DNA from: Arthrobacter sp. ES3-54
GTDB taxonomy: Bacteria > Actinomycetota > Actinomycetes > Actinomycetales > Micrococcaceae
Direction: 5' to 3'
DNA length: 64,000 bases
Assembly (NCBI RefSeq): GCF_029504395.1
Contig: NZ_JAQFIF010000013.1
Span: forward strand, 23,188 to 87,187
Shown here: one piece after another, positions 34,829-44,036 of the stretch
How positions within the stretch are numbered: position 1 is the stretch's first letter
How the letters are laid out: every line of letters begins with the position of its first letter
Made by a program: the position numbers and the translations under genes
Notes under the pieces: model-generated
Told to the model about the DNA's origin: nothing
Seen by the model: the letters and a program-made list of their open reading frames with translations, nothing else
Database searches by the model: none

Positions 34829-34845
34829 TATGTCAGGACAAACTA
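34829..34845. promoter_or_regulatory. IolR-like operator upstream of the tautomerase
   Basis: TATGTCAGGACAAACTA matches the site before the ABC sugar importer (50407) at 16 of 17 positions and the one before iolC (35341) closely. It overlaps a candidate -10, TAGTAT (34826-34831), placed 18 bp after TTGCGA (34802). The core TGTCAGGACA fits, apart from one base, the corynebacterial IolR site KGWCHTRACA as I recall it. Repression by the iolR product is the inference. Confidence 0.6.
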
Positions 34846-34860
34846 GCGAAGGAGATGCGA

Positions 34861-35265
34861 GTGCCTCTCGTGCGAATCGATGTCAACCAGGGCCGCAGCG
34901 CGGAGCAGCTCCGCGGCCTCAGTCAGGGAATCCATGCCGCGATCGTGGCCGAATTTGGCATTCCGGAGCGGGACTATTTCCACGTGCTGACGGAACATCC
35001 CGCCGGGCAGATTGTCGCGCAGGATGCCGGACTCGGCTTCGAGCGGACGCCGGATGTGGTGATGATCCAGATCTTTACCCAGGCCGGGCGCAGCCAGCCA
35101 ACCAAGCAGTCCCTGTTTGCCGCCATTGCGGACCGGCTGGCCGCTGCGGGGGTCGCCGGCGAGGACGTTTTCATCGGATATGTCGAGAACACCGCGGGGG
35201 ACTGGTCGTTTGGCTTTGGGCAGGCCCAGTATGTCACCGGCGAGCTTGGGACCCCTGGCAAGTAG
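34861..35265 (+). CDS. tautomerase superfamily protein
   Basis: The 134-residue product starts at GTG 34861, seven bases after AAGGAG, giving MPLVRIDVNQGRS. This puts the catalytic Pro directly after Met, as the tautomerase family requires; the nearer ATG at 34855 would destroy it. The fold continues with RDYFHVLTEHPAGQIV and the IQIFTQAGRS beta strand, typical of 4-oxalocrotonate-tautomerase-like proteins of about 130 residues. An IolR-like site in its promoter and its place before iolC suggest a side role in inositol metabolism, perhaps isomerising a keto intermediate. That link is inference. Confidence 0.85.
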   Translation: MPLVRIDVNQGRSAEQLRGLSQGIHAAIVAEFGIPERDYFHVLTEHPAGQIVAQDAGLGFERTPDVVMIQIFTQAGRSQPTKQSLFAAIADRLAAAGVAGEDVFIGYVENTAGDWSFGFGQAQYVTGELGTPGK

Positions 35266-35340
35266 CCGCAGCAGCGCTTCTCGCGCCGTCACGACACCCG
35301 CGCGACGGGGCCAATCGAGCCCTCCGTGTCATGTTGTAAA

Positions 35341-35363
35341 TATGTCAGTACAAACCTTTGACA
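35341..35363 (+). promoter_or_regulatory. IolR-like operator and -35 region of the iol operon
   Basis: TATGTCAGTACAAACCT (35341-35357) runs directly into TTGACA (35358-35363), a consensus -35. The same arrangement, operator then TTGACA, is seen at 50407-50429. The -10 is weak (AAAGTA at 35382). It lies 117 bp before iolC. Confidence 0.6.
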
Positions 35364-35479
35364 GTACATGGATTCTAGGGCAAAGTAGTGGTTGTGGCCC
35401 GGCTCACGCCGGCCCCTAAGCACCGAAGCTCAGGCTGCGCAAAGGTACCGAGTTCACACCAGAAAGGTCCACGATCACC

Positions 35480-36481
35480 GTGACCCACGAACTGCTCACG
35501 ATCGGGCGAATCAGTGTTGATATCTACCCGAACGACATCGGGGTGGATCTGGAGGATGTCACGTCCTTCGGAAAGTACCTTGGCGGATCCCCGTCCAACG
35601 TAGCGGTCGCCGCTGCCCGCCACGGCCGGCGCACCGCCGTCATCACCCGCACCGGCGACGACGCCTTCGGCAAATACCTGCACCGGGAACTGCACAAGTT
35701 CAACGTGGACGACTCCTTCGTCACGGCGGTCAAGGAATGGCCCACCGCGGTCACGTTCTGCGCAATCAAACCGCCGGAAGACTTCCCCCTCTACTTCTAC
35801 GGACGCTTCCCCACGGCACCGGACCTTCAGATCAAGGCCGAGGAGCTGGACCTGGTCGCCATCAAGGACGCCGGAATCTTCTGGTCCACCGTCACCGGCC
35901 TCTGCCAGGAGCCCAGCCGTACCGCCCACCTCACGGCCCACGAGGCGCGGCCCCGCACCAAGCTGAAGCCCGGCCAGTTCACGATCCTGGACCTCGACTA
36001 CCGGCCAATGTTCTGGGCTTCCGAGGAGGAAGCCCGGGAGCAGGTCGCCAAGATCCTGCCGCACGTTACCGTGGCGATCGGCAACGACAAGGAATGCGCC
36101 GTCGCCGTCGGCGAGGGCACTCCGGACGAACAGGCGGACCGGCTGCTGGCGGCCGGCGTCGAAATCGCCGTTGTGAAGCTGGGCCCCGAGGGGGTCATGG
36201 CCAAGACCCGCACTGAGCGAGTGGTCTCCGCCCCGGTGCCGGTGGAAACCGTCAACGGACTCGGTGCCGGCGATTCCTTCGGCGGCGCCTTCTGCCATGG
36301 GCTCCTCTCCGGCTGGCCGCTGGCCCAGGTCCTCGACTTCGCCAACGCCGCCGGCGCCCTTGTCGCCTCCCGTCTGTCCTGCGCCGACGCGATGCCGACG
36401 CCGGAGGAAGTCACCGGACTGCTCGCCGAGCGCGGCCGCCTGGTGCCGGGCACCTACGCCACCGAAGGAGCAGCACTGTGA
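35480..36481 (+). CDS. iolC: 5-dehydro-2-deoxygluconokinase IolC
   Basis: The 333-residue PfkB-family kinase begins THELLTIGRISVDIYP. It has the sugar-binding FGKYLGGSPSNVAVAAARHG and the catalytic GLGAGDSFGGAFCHGL with its base Asp. IolC phosphorylates 5-dehydro-2-deoxygluconate in the inositol pathway. It opens the iol operon behind an IolR-like site. The next gene overlaps it by GTGA, so they are coupled. Confidence 0.94.
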   Translation: MTHELLTIGRISVDIYPNDIGVDLEDVTSFGKYLGGSPSNVAVAAARHGRRTAVITRTGDDAFGKYLHRELHKFNVDDSFVTAVKEWPTAVTFCAIKPPEDFPLYFYGRFPTAPDLQIKAEELDLVAIKDAGIFWSTVTGLCQEPSRTAHLTAHEARPRTKLKPGQFTILDLDYRPMFWASEEEAREQVAKILPHVTVAIGNDKECAVAVGEGTPDEQADRLLAAGVEIAVVKLGPEGVMAKTRTERVVSAPVPVETVNGLGAGDSFGGAFCHGLLSGWPLAQVLDFANAAGALVASRLSCADAMPTPEEVTGLLAERGRLVPGTYATEGAAL

Positions 36482-37488
36482 GTGTCAATCCAGCCGCCGC
36501 CACCCTCGCGGTGAGCGATGATCCGCGCCGGTACGAGCACCTGAGCATCATCCGGCTCGAAGACCCGGAGGCGATTGCCCGTGCCGCCAAGGCACGGCGC
36601 CGCCACCCCGGCGTCAGAGCCCACAGGCAGAACTTCATCGTCGCCGCCGACCACCCCGCCCGCGGAGCACTCGCGGTTGGCAGCGACCCCGTGGCCATGG
36701 CCGACCGCCGCCAGCTCCTGGACCGTCTGCAGATCGCCCTGGCCAACCCGGATGTGGATGGTGTTCTGGCCTCGCCGGACATCATGGACGATCTGCTCCT
36801 GCTCGGCGCGCTCGAGGGCAAGCTGCTGTTCGGCTCGATGAACCGTGGCGGGCTTGCCGGACTGGTGAACGAATTCGATGACCGCTTTACCGGCCACACG
36901 GCGGCCGCGCTCGAGGCCCTGGGCGCCGACGGCGGCAAGATGCTCACCCGCATCTGCCTCGGTGATCCGGACACGGTGGCCACCCTGGAAGCGACGGCGA
37001 GGGCCATCGACTCCCTCGCCGAACGCAAGCTGATCGCCATGGTCGAACCGTTCCTCTCCGTCCGCGAAAACGGAAAGGTCCGCAACGACCTCTCCACTAA
37101 CGCCGTCATCAAATCGGTCGCCATCGCCGAAGGCCTAGGCGCGACCAGCGCCTACACCTGGATGAAGCTCCCCGTGGTGGCCGAGATGGAACGCGTCATG
37201 GCGTCTACCACTATGCCCACCGTGCTCCTTGGCGGAGACCCGGAGGGCAGCCAGGACGACGTGTTCTCCAGCTGGCAGGCAGCCCTCGCCTTGCCCGGCG
37301 TCCAAGGCCTTACCGTCGGCCGGACCTTGCTCTACCCGCAGGACGGCGACGTCGCCGGAGCCGTGGCAACCGCTGCCTCGCTGCTGCACCACACCGAATC
37401 CAGCGGCACCGAATCCAGCCACACTAGGTCCACCCGCACCGCGTCAGGCCGCACCGAGTCCACCCGCACCGAAGAAGTATCGGAGTAA
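36478..37488 (+). CDS. aldolase-like (beta/alpha)8 protein of the iol operon (Cgl0159-like)
   Basis: The 336-residue protein contains VAADHPARGAL, LLDRLQIALANPDVDGVLASPD, FVLxx-type barrel strands and LLGGDPEGSQDDVFSSW. This resembles the barrel protein that replaces IolJ in corynebacterial iol clusters. It would cleave 5-dehydro-2-deoxygluconate 6-phosphate to dihydroxyacetone phosphate and malonic semialdehyde; this is inferred from the absence of a standard iolJ here. GTG 36478 overlaps iolC. The C-terminal 25 residues (TESSGTESSHTRSTRT...) are a Ser/Thr-rich low-complexity tail. Confidence 0.78.
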   Translation: MSVNPAAATLAVSDDPRRYEHLSIIRLEDPEAIARAAKARRRHPGVRAHRQNFIVAADHPARGALAVGSDPVAMADRRQLLDRLQIALANPDVDGVLASPDIMDDLLLLGALEGKLLFGSMNRGGLAGLVNEFDDRFTGHTAAALEALGADGGKMLTRICLGDPDTVATLEATARAIDSLAERKLIAMVEPFLSVRENGKVRNDLSTNAVIKSVAIAEGLGATSAYTWMKLPVVAEMERVMASTTMPTVLLGGDPEGSQDDVFSSWQAALALPGVQGLTVGRTLLYPQDGDVAGAVATAASLLHHTESSGTESSHTRSTRTASGRTESTRTEEVSE

Positions 37489-37494
37489 CTTCCC

Positions 37495-39456
37495 ATGGGA
37501 ATCAGCACTGCATCAGGAACACGCAGAATGACGGTCGCCCAGGCCGTCGTCGAATACCTGTCCAAGCAGTACACCGTCGATTCGGTCGGCGGCCAGGACT
37601 TCCGGGAACGCCTGATTCCGGGCACGTTCGGCATTTTTGGCCACGGCAACGTTGCCGGCGTCGGCCAGGCGCTCAAGCAGTACCAGCAGCTCGATCCGGC
37701 CATCATGCCGTACTACCAGGGCCGCAACGAGCAGGCCCAGTCCCACCAGGCCGTCGGCTTCGCCCGCCACACCCGGCGCCGCCAGACCTTCGCGATCAGC
37801 ACCTCGATCGGCCCGGGTTCCTCGAACCTGCTCACGGGCGCAGCGCTGGCAACGACCAACCGGCTGCCGGTCCTGCTGCTGCCGAGTGACACGTTCGCCA
37901 CCCGCGCCGCCGACCCCGTGCTGCAGCAGCTCGAACAGCCTTACGCCTACGACATCACCGTCAATGACGCCTTCCGGCCGCTGTCGAAGTTCTTTGACCG
38001 TGTCTCCCGGCCCGAGCAGCTGTTCTCCGCCTTCCACCACGGCCTTCGCGTCCTCACCGACCCGGCCGAGACCGGCGCGGTCACGATCTCGCTGCCGCAG
38101 GACGTCCAGGCCGAGGCCTTCGACGTGCCCGAGGAGTTCCTTGCCGAGCGCGAATGGCGGATCCGCCGCCCGGACGCCGACGACGAGGACATCCGCCGCG
38201 CCGCCGAGGCCATCCGCGCAGCCAAGCGCCCGCTGATCATCGCCGGCGGCGGCGTGCTCTACGCCTACGCCAACGACGAACTCGCGAAGTTCGCCGAGCT
38301 GACCGGCATCCCGGTGGGCAACACCCAGGCCGGCGTCGGCGTCCTGCCCTGGGACCACAAGTTCTCCCTCGGCGCCATCGGCTCCACCGGCACGACGGCG
38401 GCGAACGCCATTGCAGCCGAAGCGGACCTCATCATCGGCATCGGCACCCGCTACGAGGACTTCACCACCGCGTCCCGCACGGCCTTCCAGAACCCGGACG
38501 TGAAGTTCATCAACATCAACGTGGCCGCGATCGACGCCTACAAGCACGGCACCTCGCTGCCGATCGTCGCGGACGCCCGCAAGGCCCTCGTGAAGCTGAA
38601 CCAGGCCCTCGGCGGCTACCGGATCGGCGCGGACCTCGAACAGCAGATCGCCAACGAGAAGAAGCGCTGGGACGCCACGGTGGACGAGGCCTTCGACACC
38701 CGTTTCACGCCGCTGCCGGCCCAGAACGAGATCATCGGCGCCACCAACCGCGCCATGGACGCCCAGGACGTCGTCATCTGCGCCGCTGGCTCGCTCCCCG
38801 GGGACCTGCACAAGATGTGGCGCGTCCGGGACCCGTTCGGCTACCACGTCGAATACGCCTACTCCTGCATGGGCTACGAGATCCCGGGCGGCCTCGGCGT
38901 CAAGCGCGCGGCCCTCGCCGAAGCCGCGAAGGGCGGCGCGCAGCGCGACGTTGTGGTCATGGTGGGGGACGGCTCCTACCTGATGATGCACACCGAACTC
39001 GTCACCGCCGTCGCCGAGCGGATCAAGCTGATCGTGGTCCTGATCCAGAACCACGGCTACGCCTCGATCGGCTCGCTCTCCGAGTCCCTCGGCTCCCAGC
39101 GGTTCGGCACCCAGTACCGGGCCCTGGACGAGGAGCACCACAGCTTCGACGACGGCGACCGGCTCCCGGTGGACCTGGCCCTGAACGCCGAAAGCCTCGG
39201 CGTGAAGGTGATCCGGATCGAACCGGGGGAGAAGGTCATCGCGGAACTCGAGCAGGCCATCCGCGACGCCAAGGCCGCCCCTGAACGCGGCGGACCGATC
39301 GTCATCCACGTCGAATCCGACCCGCTGCTGGACGCCCCCAGCTCCGAGTCGTGGTGGGACGTCCCAGTCTCCCAGGTCTCCGAGCTCGACTCGACGAAAC
39401 AGGCCTTCCAGACCTACACCGACCACAAGGGCCGCCAGCGCAAGCTGCTCGGCTGA
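37495..39456 (+). CDS. iolD: 3D-(3,5/4)-trihydroxycyclohexane-1,2-dione acylhydrolase IolD
   Basis: The 653-residue ThDP-dependent enzyme has an N-terminal pyrimidine domain (GTFGIFGHGNVAGVGQAL, YYQGRNEQAQSHQAVG), a central domain and a C-terminal pyrophosphate domain with GDGSYLMMHTEL...IQNHGYAS. It opens the ring of the diketone formed from inosose. The length is normal for IolD. It starts 6 bp after the aldolase-like gene, in one operon. Confidence 0.96.
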   Translation: MGISTASGTRRMTVAQAVVEYLSKQYTVDSVGGQDFRERLIPGTFGIFGHGNVAGVGQALKQYQQLDPAIMPYYQGRNEQAQSHQAVGFARHTRRRQTFAISTSIGPGSSNLLTGAALATTNRLPVLLLPSDTFATRAADPVLQQLEQPYAYDITVNDAFRPLSKFFDRVSRPEQLFSAFHHGLRVLTDPAETGAVTISLPQDVQAEAFDVPEEFLAEREWRIRRPDADDEDIRRAAEAIRAAKRPLIIAGGGVLYAYANDELAKFAELTGIPVGNTQAGVGVLPWDHKFSLGAIGSTGTTAANAIAAEADLIIGIGTRYEDFTTASRTAFQNPDVKFININVAAIDAYKHGTSLPIVADARKALVKLNQALGGYRIGADLEQQIANEKKRWDATVDEAFDTRFTPLPAQNEIIGATNRAMDAQDVVICAAGSLPGDLHKMWRVRDPFGYHVEYAYSCMGYEIPGGLGVKRAALAEAAKGGAQRDVVVMVGDGSYLMMHTELVTAVAERIKLIVVLIQNHGYASIGSLSESLGSQRFGTQYRALDEEHHSFDDGDRLPVDLALNAESLGVKVIRIEPGEKVIAELEQAIRDAKAAPERGGPIVIHVESDPLLDAPSSESWWDVPVSQVSELDSTKQAFQTYTDHKGRQRKLLG

Positions 39457-39493
39457 TCCCCCTTCGAACTTCAATCACTCAAGGAAGAGTCTC

Positions 39494-41026
39494 ATGACTA
39501 CCACCACTGACCAGACCACCCAGACCCAGAGCACCAAAACCATCCACCACTTCATCAACGGCGCCGAAACCGCAGGCGTCGGCACCCGCACCCAGCCCGT
39601 CTACAACCCCGCCACCGGCGCCGTCTCGGCGGAGCTGCGGCTGGCCAACCGGGCCGACCTGGATGCCACCGTTGCCGCTGCCCGCGCCGCCGCCGATTCC
39701 TGGGGCGACATCTCCCTGGCCAAGCGCACCGCCGTGCTGTTCAAGTTCCGCGAACTCGTCGCGGCCCACGTGGACGAGCTCGCCAAGCTGATCACGGCCG
39801 AGCACGGCAAGGTCCTCTCCGACGCCAAGGGCGAGATCGGCCGCGGCCTGGAGGTCATCGAGTTCGCCTGCGGCATCCCGCAGCTGCTCAAGGGTGACTA
39901 CTCGGACCAGGTCTCCACCGGGATCGACGTCTTCTCCTTCCGCGAGCCGCTCGGCGTCGTCGCCGGCATCACCCCGTTCAACTTCCCCGTCATGGTGCCG
40001 CTGTGGATGGCCCCGATGGCGATCGCCACCGGCAACGCCTTCATCCTCAAGCCCTCAGAGCGCGACCCCTCCGCCTCCATGCTGCTCGCCAAGCTGTGGA
40101 AGGACGCGGGCCTGCCCGACGGCGTGTTCCAGGTCCTGCACGGCGACAAGGAAACGGTCGACGGCCTCCTGACCCACCCCGACGTGGACGGCATCTCCTT
40201 CGTCGGCTCCACCCCGATCGCCCGCTACGTGCACGAGACCGCCACCGCCCACGGCAAGCGCGTCCAGGCCCTCGGCGGCGCGAAGAACCACGCGATCATC
40301 CTGCCCGACGCCGATCTCGACAACGCCGCCGACCACCTCGCCGCCGCCGCCTTCGGCTCCGCCGGCGAGCGGTGCATGGCCATCTCCGTCGCCGTCGCCG
40401 TCGGTGAGGCCGCAGACCTGCTGGTCAAGAAGGTCGAAGAGCGCGCCCTGGCCGTCAAGGTCAAGAACGGCACGGAACCGGACGCCGACATGGGACCCGT
40501 CATCACCCCGGCGTCCAAGGAACGGATCGTGAAGATCGTCACCGAAGCCGAAAGCGCGGGCGCGGCCATGGTGGTGGACGGCCGCGACCTCGTGGTCCCC
40601 GGCCACGAGGACGGCTTCTGGGTCGGCCCGACCGTCCTGGACCACGTCAAGACCGAAATGACCGCCTACACCGAGGAAATCTTCGGACCCGTCCTCGTGG
40701 TGGTCCGGGTGGAGGACCTCGACGCCGGCATCGCCCTGATCAACGCCAACCCCTACGGCAACGGCACCGCGATCTTCACATCCTCCGGCGCCGCAGCCCG
40801 GAAGTTCCAGCGCTCCGTCACCGTGGGCATGATCGGCATCAACGTGCCGCTGCCCGTGCCGGTGGCCTACCACTCCTTCGGCGGCTGGAAGGCCTCGCTG
40901 TTCGGCGACAAGCACATCTACGGCCCGGAAGGCGTGTCCTTCTACACCCGCGGCAAGGTGGTCACGTCCCGGTGGCCCGAACCCACCCACGCCTCGGGCG
41001 CCTCCTACAACTTCCCCTCCAACTAA
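39494..41026 (+). CDS. mmsA: CoA-acylating (methyl)malonate-semialdehyde dehydrogenase
   Basis: The 510-residue aldehyde dehydrogenase contains ITPFNFPVMVPLWMAP, SFVGSTPIARYVH, LGGAKNHAIILPDADLD and catalytic Cys in GSAGERCMAIS. The MmsA/IolA group lacks the general-base Glu of other ALDHs and is CoA-dependent. It converts malonic semialdehyde to acetyl-CoA at the end of the inositol pathway. It follows iolD by 37 bp with AAGGAAGAG. A long inverted repeat follows the gene. Confidence 0.95.
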   Translation: MTTTTDQTTQTQSTKTIHHFINGAETAGVGTRTQPVYNPATGAVSAELRLANRADLDATVAAARAAADSWGDISLAKRTAVLFKFRELVAAHVDELAKLITAEHGKVLSDAKGEIGRGLEVIEFACGIPQLLKGDYSDQVSTGIDVFSFREPLGVVAGITPFNFPVMVPLWMAPMAIATGNAFILKPSERDPSASMLLAKLWKDAGLPDGVFQVLHGDKETVDGLLTHPDVDGISFVGSTPIARYVHETATAHGKRVQALGGAKNHAIILPDADLDNAADHLAAAAFGSAGERCMAISVAVAVGEAADLLVKKVEERALAVKVKNGTEPDADMGPVITPASKERIVKIVTEAESAGAAMVVDGRDLVVPGHEDGFWVGPTVLDHVKTEMTAYTEEIFGPVLVVVRVEDLDAGIALINANPYGNGTAIFTSSGAAARKFQRSVTVGMIGINVPLPVPVAYHSFGGWKASLFGDKHIYGPEGVSFYTRGKVVTSRWPEPTHASGASYNFPSN

Positions 41027-41055
41027 CTACGCAACTGACGCCTCGACCAACCACG

Positions 41056-41115
41056 ATCGACTGCTCCGTTACCGCCGTTCTGAGCGTCCAAAACGGCACC
41101 TGTGGAGCAATCGAT
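41056..41115. repeat. nested inverted repeat between mmsA and iolE
   Basis: ATCGACTGCTCC (41056-41067) pairs with GGAGCAATCGAT (41104-41115) with one wobble. Inside the spacer, GCCGTT and AACGGC form a second hairpin. It fills most of the 103-bp gap and may cause partial termination or mRNA processing within the operon. Confidence 0.8.
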
Positions 41116-41129
41116 GAGAAGGAATCGAC

Positions 41130-42041
41130 ATGACTGAGAACAAGCTGATCATCGGCACCGCACCGGACTCCTGGGGTGTCTGGTTCCCGGATGACCCCCA
41201 GCAGACCCCGTGGGAGCGGTTCCTGGACGAGGTCGCCGAATCCGGCTACAAATGGATCGAACTGGGCCCCTACGGCTACCTCCCCACCGACCCTGCGCGC
41301 TTGGCCGAAGAGCTGAAACAGCGCGGCCTCAAGATCTCGGCCGGCACCGTGTTCACCGCCTTCCACCGTGGCCTGGAGCAATGGGACAGCGCCTGGGAAC
41401 CGGCCCGCAAGGTCGCGGAACTCACCGCCGCGATGGGCGGGGAACACATGGTGGTTATCCCGGCGATGTGGCGCGATGACGTCACCGGGGAAGCCGTGGA
41501 AAGCGGCACACTCAGCGAAAAGGCCTGGAGCGACCTCTTCGCCGGCCACAACCGGCTGGGCAAGACGCTCCTGGAGGACTTCGGCCTGAAGCAGCAGTTC
41601 CACTCGCACGCCGATTCCCACGTTGGCGCGCAGAAGGACATTGAAACCCTTCTCGCCGCCACGGACGCTAAGTACCTCAACCTCTGCCTGGATACCGGCC
41701 ACGCCGAATACTGCGGGGCCTCCAGTCTCGACCTGATCAAGAACTACCCGGACCGGATCGGCTACCTGCACCTGAAGCAGATCAACCCGGACATCCTCGA
41801 AAAGGTCAACGCGGAGAACATGACCTGGGCCGCCGCCAACCTGGCCGGCGTCATGACCGAACCGCCGAACGGCCTGCCGGACCTGCGCGCCGTCATCGAA
41901 GCCGTGGAGGCGCTGAACCGGCCGATCTTTGGCATTGTGGAACAGGACATGTACCCCGTGGCCTTCGACGTCCCGATGCCGATCGCCAAGCGCACCCGGA
42001 ATTACCTGCTCTCCTGCGGCTCCCGCACGGCCGTCAACTAG
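41130..42041 (+). CDS. iolE: myo-inosose-2 dehydratase IolE
   Basis: The 303-residue xylose-isomerase-like TIM barrel has GTAPDSWGVWFPDDPQQTPW, ELGPYGYLPTDP, HSHADSHVG (metal site), LCLDTGHAEYCG and HLKQINPDIL. IolE dehydrates 2-keto-myo-inositol to the diketone substrate of IolD. AAGGAA precedes the ATG. iolG begins 18 nt downstream. Confidence 0.95.
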   Translation: MTENKLIIGTAPDSWGVWFPDDPQQTPWERFLDEVAESGYKWIELGPYGYLPTDPARLAEELKQRGLKISAGTVFTAFHRGLEQWDSAWEPARKVAELTAAMGGEHMVVIPAMWRDDVTGEAVESGTLSEKAWSDLFAGHNRLGKTLLEDFGLKQQFHSHADSHVGAQKDIETLLAATDAKYLNLCLDTGHAEYCGASSLDLIKNYPDRIGYLHLKQINPDILEKVNAENMTWAAANLAGVMTEPPNGLPDLRAVIEAVEALNRPIFGIVEQDMYPVAFDVPMPIAKRTRNYLLSCGSRTAVN

Positions 42042-42059
42042 AACCCGAAGGAAACCACC

Positions 42060-43073
42060 ATGACAAAGATCCTCCGCGTGGCCGTCATCGGCGCCGGCCG
42101 TATGGGCGCAGACCACATCCAGCGGCTTAACACCCGCATCCACGGCGCTGAAGTCGCCGCCGTCGTCGACGTCGACCTCGCCCGGGCCCAGGCCGCCATC
42201 GAAGGCATTCCCGGCGCCGTCGCCCTCGCCAACGCCGAGGAAGCCCTCAACAACGGCGACGTCAACGCCGTGCTGATCGCCACTCCCGGTTTCCTGCACG
42301 AGGACATCCTGCTCAAGGCGATCGCCAAGGACATCCCGATCCTGTGCGAGAAGCCGCTCACCCCGGATGCCGAGTCCTCCTGGAAGATCGTCGAGGCAGA
42401 GCAGAAGCTGGGCCACAAGCGCATCCAGGTCGGTTTCATGCGCCGCTTCGACGCCGAATACGCCGCCCTGGGCAAGATCATCCGCGACTCCGAACTCGGC
42501 GAGCTGCTCATGCTGCACCACCAGCACCGGAACCCCACCACCCCGGCGGGCTTCACCAACGAGATGCTGATCAACGACTCCGTGGTGCACGAATTCGACG
42601 CCATCCGCTACTTCACCGGCGAGGAAATCACGTCCGTCCAGGTCCGCCTCGGCAAGGCCACGCGGAACGCGCCGGCCGGGCAGCACGACCCGCAGCACGT
42701 GCTGATCGAGACCCAGTCCGGCGTCCTGGCCGACGTCGAGATCTACGTCAACGCGAAGTTCGGCTACGAGGTGGCCACCCAGGCCTCCTTCGAGGACGGC
42801 ATCGTCAGCATCGGCGGGGACAAAGGCCCGTACACCCGCAGCAACGGCCGCTGGGGCGGCGAGGTCACCCCCGGCTTCGAGGAGCGCTTCGGGGCAGCGT
42901 ACGACGTCGAAATCCAGTCCTGGGTGGACGCCGCCCTGCGCGATGAGATCGGCGGCCCCACCGCCTGGGACGGCTACGCCACGGCCGCGTGCTGCGAGGC
43001 AGGCGTCGAGGCGCAGAAGAACGGCGAAAAGGTCGCCGTGAAGCTCAACGCCAAGCCCGCGCTCTACCGCTAG
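42060..43073 (+). CDS. iolG: inositol 2-dehydrogenase IolG
   Basis: The 337-residue Gfo/Idh/MocA oxidoreductase has the Rossmann motif VIGAGRMGADHIQRL, CEKPLT (catalytic Lys), GFMRRFDAEY and the Asp/His pair in NDSVVHEFDAIRYF. It oxidises myo-inositol to 2-keto-inositol with NAD, the first catabolic step. It follows iolE closely. Two further Gfo/Idh paralogues lie at 53.6 and 55.5 kb, so substrate roles may be shared among stereoisomers. Confidence 0.93.
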   Translation: MTKILRVAVIGAGRMGADHIQRLNTRIHGAEVAAVVDVDLARAQAAIEGIPGAVALANAEEALNNGDVNAVLIATPGFLHEDILLKAIAKDIPILCEKPLTPDAESSWKIVEAEQKLGHKRIQVGFMRRFDAEYAALGKIIRDSELGELLMLHHQHRNPTTPAGFTNEMLINDSVVHEFDAIRYFTGEEITSVQVRLGKATRNAPAGQHDPQHVLIETQSGVLADVEIYVNAKFGYEVATQASFEDGIVSIGGDKGPYTRSNGRWGGEVTPGFEERFGAAYDVEIQSWVDAALRDEIGGPTAWDGYATAACCEAGVEAQKNGEKVAVKLNAKPALYR

Positions 43074-43160
43074 GAACCCTGCCGCCCGGCCGCCTTCTAC
43101 TGCAAAGAAAGAAGCGCCGGCCGGCTGCACGCCCGCCAGATCCACAATGGAGTGTTCAAC

Positions 43161-44036
43161 GTGAAAATCGCCCTTGACCCCACCCCGTTCCACCACAGCC
43201 ACCGACTCCTGGAGTTCCCGCGTGTGGTGGCCGACCTCGGCTACAAGTACATGCAGCTGACCCCGCACGCCGATTTCATCCCGTTCTACAACCATCCGAA
43301 GGCCGACGACGAGCTCGTGGGCCAGCTGAAGGCTGCCTGCAAGGACGCGGGAATCGAAATCGCCTCGGTACTGCCCGTGCTGCGCTGGTCGGGGCCGGAT
43401 GAAGACGCACGGGAGGCCGCCGTCCGCTACTGGAAGCGCGCCATCCAGATCACGGTGGACCTCGGCGTGAGCACCATGAACACCGAGTTCAGCGGCCGGC
43501 CGGAGAAGGCCGAGGAATCCGAGCGGGCCTTCTACCGCTCCATGGAGGAACTGCTTCCCATCATCGAGCGGGAGGGGATCGACCTGCTGATCGATCCGCA
43601 CCCGGACGACTTCGTCGAGGAGGGCCTGGCCGCGATCCGGGTGATCCGCGGGCTGAACTCGAAGAATGTGGGCCTGGTCTACGTGGCCTCGCACAGCTTC
43701 CACATGAAGAACGCACCGCTGGAGATCATGCGCGCCGCCGGCGACAAGCTGCGCCTGGTCCACGTCGCCGACACCATGGACCACCACGCCTCACACGGGC
43801 TGCGCTACATCACCAACCCGCCCGGAAACCCCGTCCGGGTGCACCAGCACCTAAAAATCGGCGACGGCGACGTCAACTGGGACGAGTTCTTCGGCGGCCT
43901 GCAGGAGATCGGCTTCCTGGACCGTGACGACACGGTAATGGTGTCCAGCGTCTTCGCCGAGGACGACAATGCCGCTGACGTCTCCCGGTACCAGCTGGAG
44001 ACCATGAAACAGCGCGTCGCCAAGGCGAGCCTATGA
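43161..44036 (+). CDS. sugar phosphate isomerase/epimerase (xylose-isomerase-like barrel)
   Basis: The 291-residue product starts at GTG 43161, eight bases after GGAG; the GTG at 43152 overlaps that site. Barrel motifs are MKIALDPTPFHHSHRLLEFP, LTPHADFIPFYNHPKAD, EIASVLPVLRW, LLIDPHPDDF and VHVADTMDHHASHG. Similar genes (IolH-like) occur in iol operons and probably isomerise an inositol-derived keto sugar; the exact step is not established. It is coupled by ATGA to the MFS transporter downstream. Confidence 0.86.
   Translation: MKIALDPTPFHHSHRLLEFPRVVADLGYKYMQLTPHADFIPFYNHPKADDELVGQLKAACKDAGIEIASVLPVLRWSGPDEDAREAAVRYWKRAIQITVDLGVSTMNTEFSGRPEKAEESERAFYRSMEELLPIIEREGIDLLIDPHPDDFVEEGLAAIRVIRGLNSKNVGLVYVASHSFHMKNAPLEIMRAAGDKLRLVHVADTMDHHASHGLRYITNPPGNPVRVHQHLKIGDGDVNWDEFFGGLQEIGFLDRDDTVMVSSVFAEDDNAADVSRYQLETMKQRVAKASL

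Noticed and set aside
37513..39474. 653-residue open frame antisense to iolD
   Set aside because: It is the shadow of a GC-rich gene: composition is dominated by Gly/Val/Asp/Leu with no domain, and iolD on the other strand has clear ThDP motifs.
40962..43787. 941-residue open frame antisense to mmsA-iolE-iolG
   Set aside because: It covers four well-supported genes on the opposite strand and has no recognisable domain or start signal.
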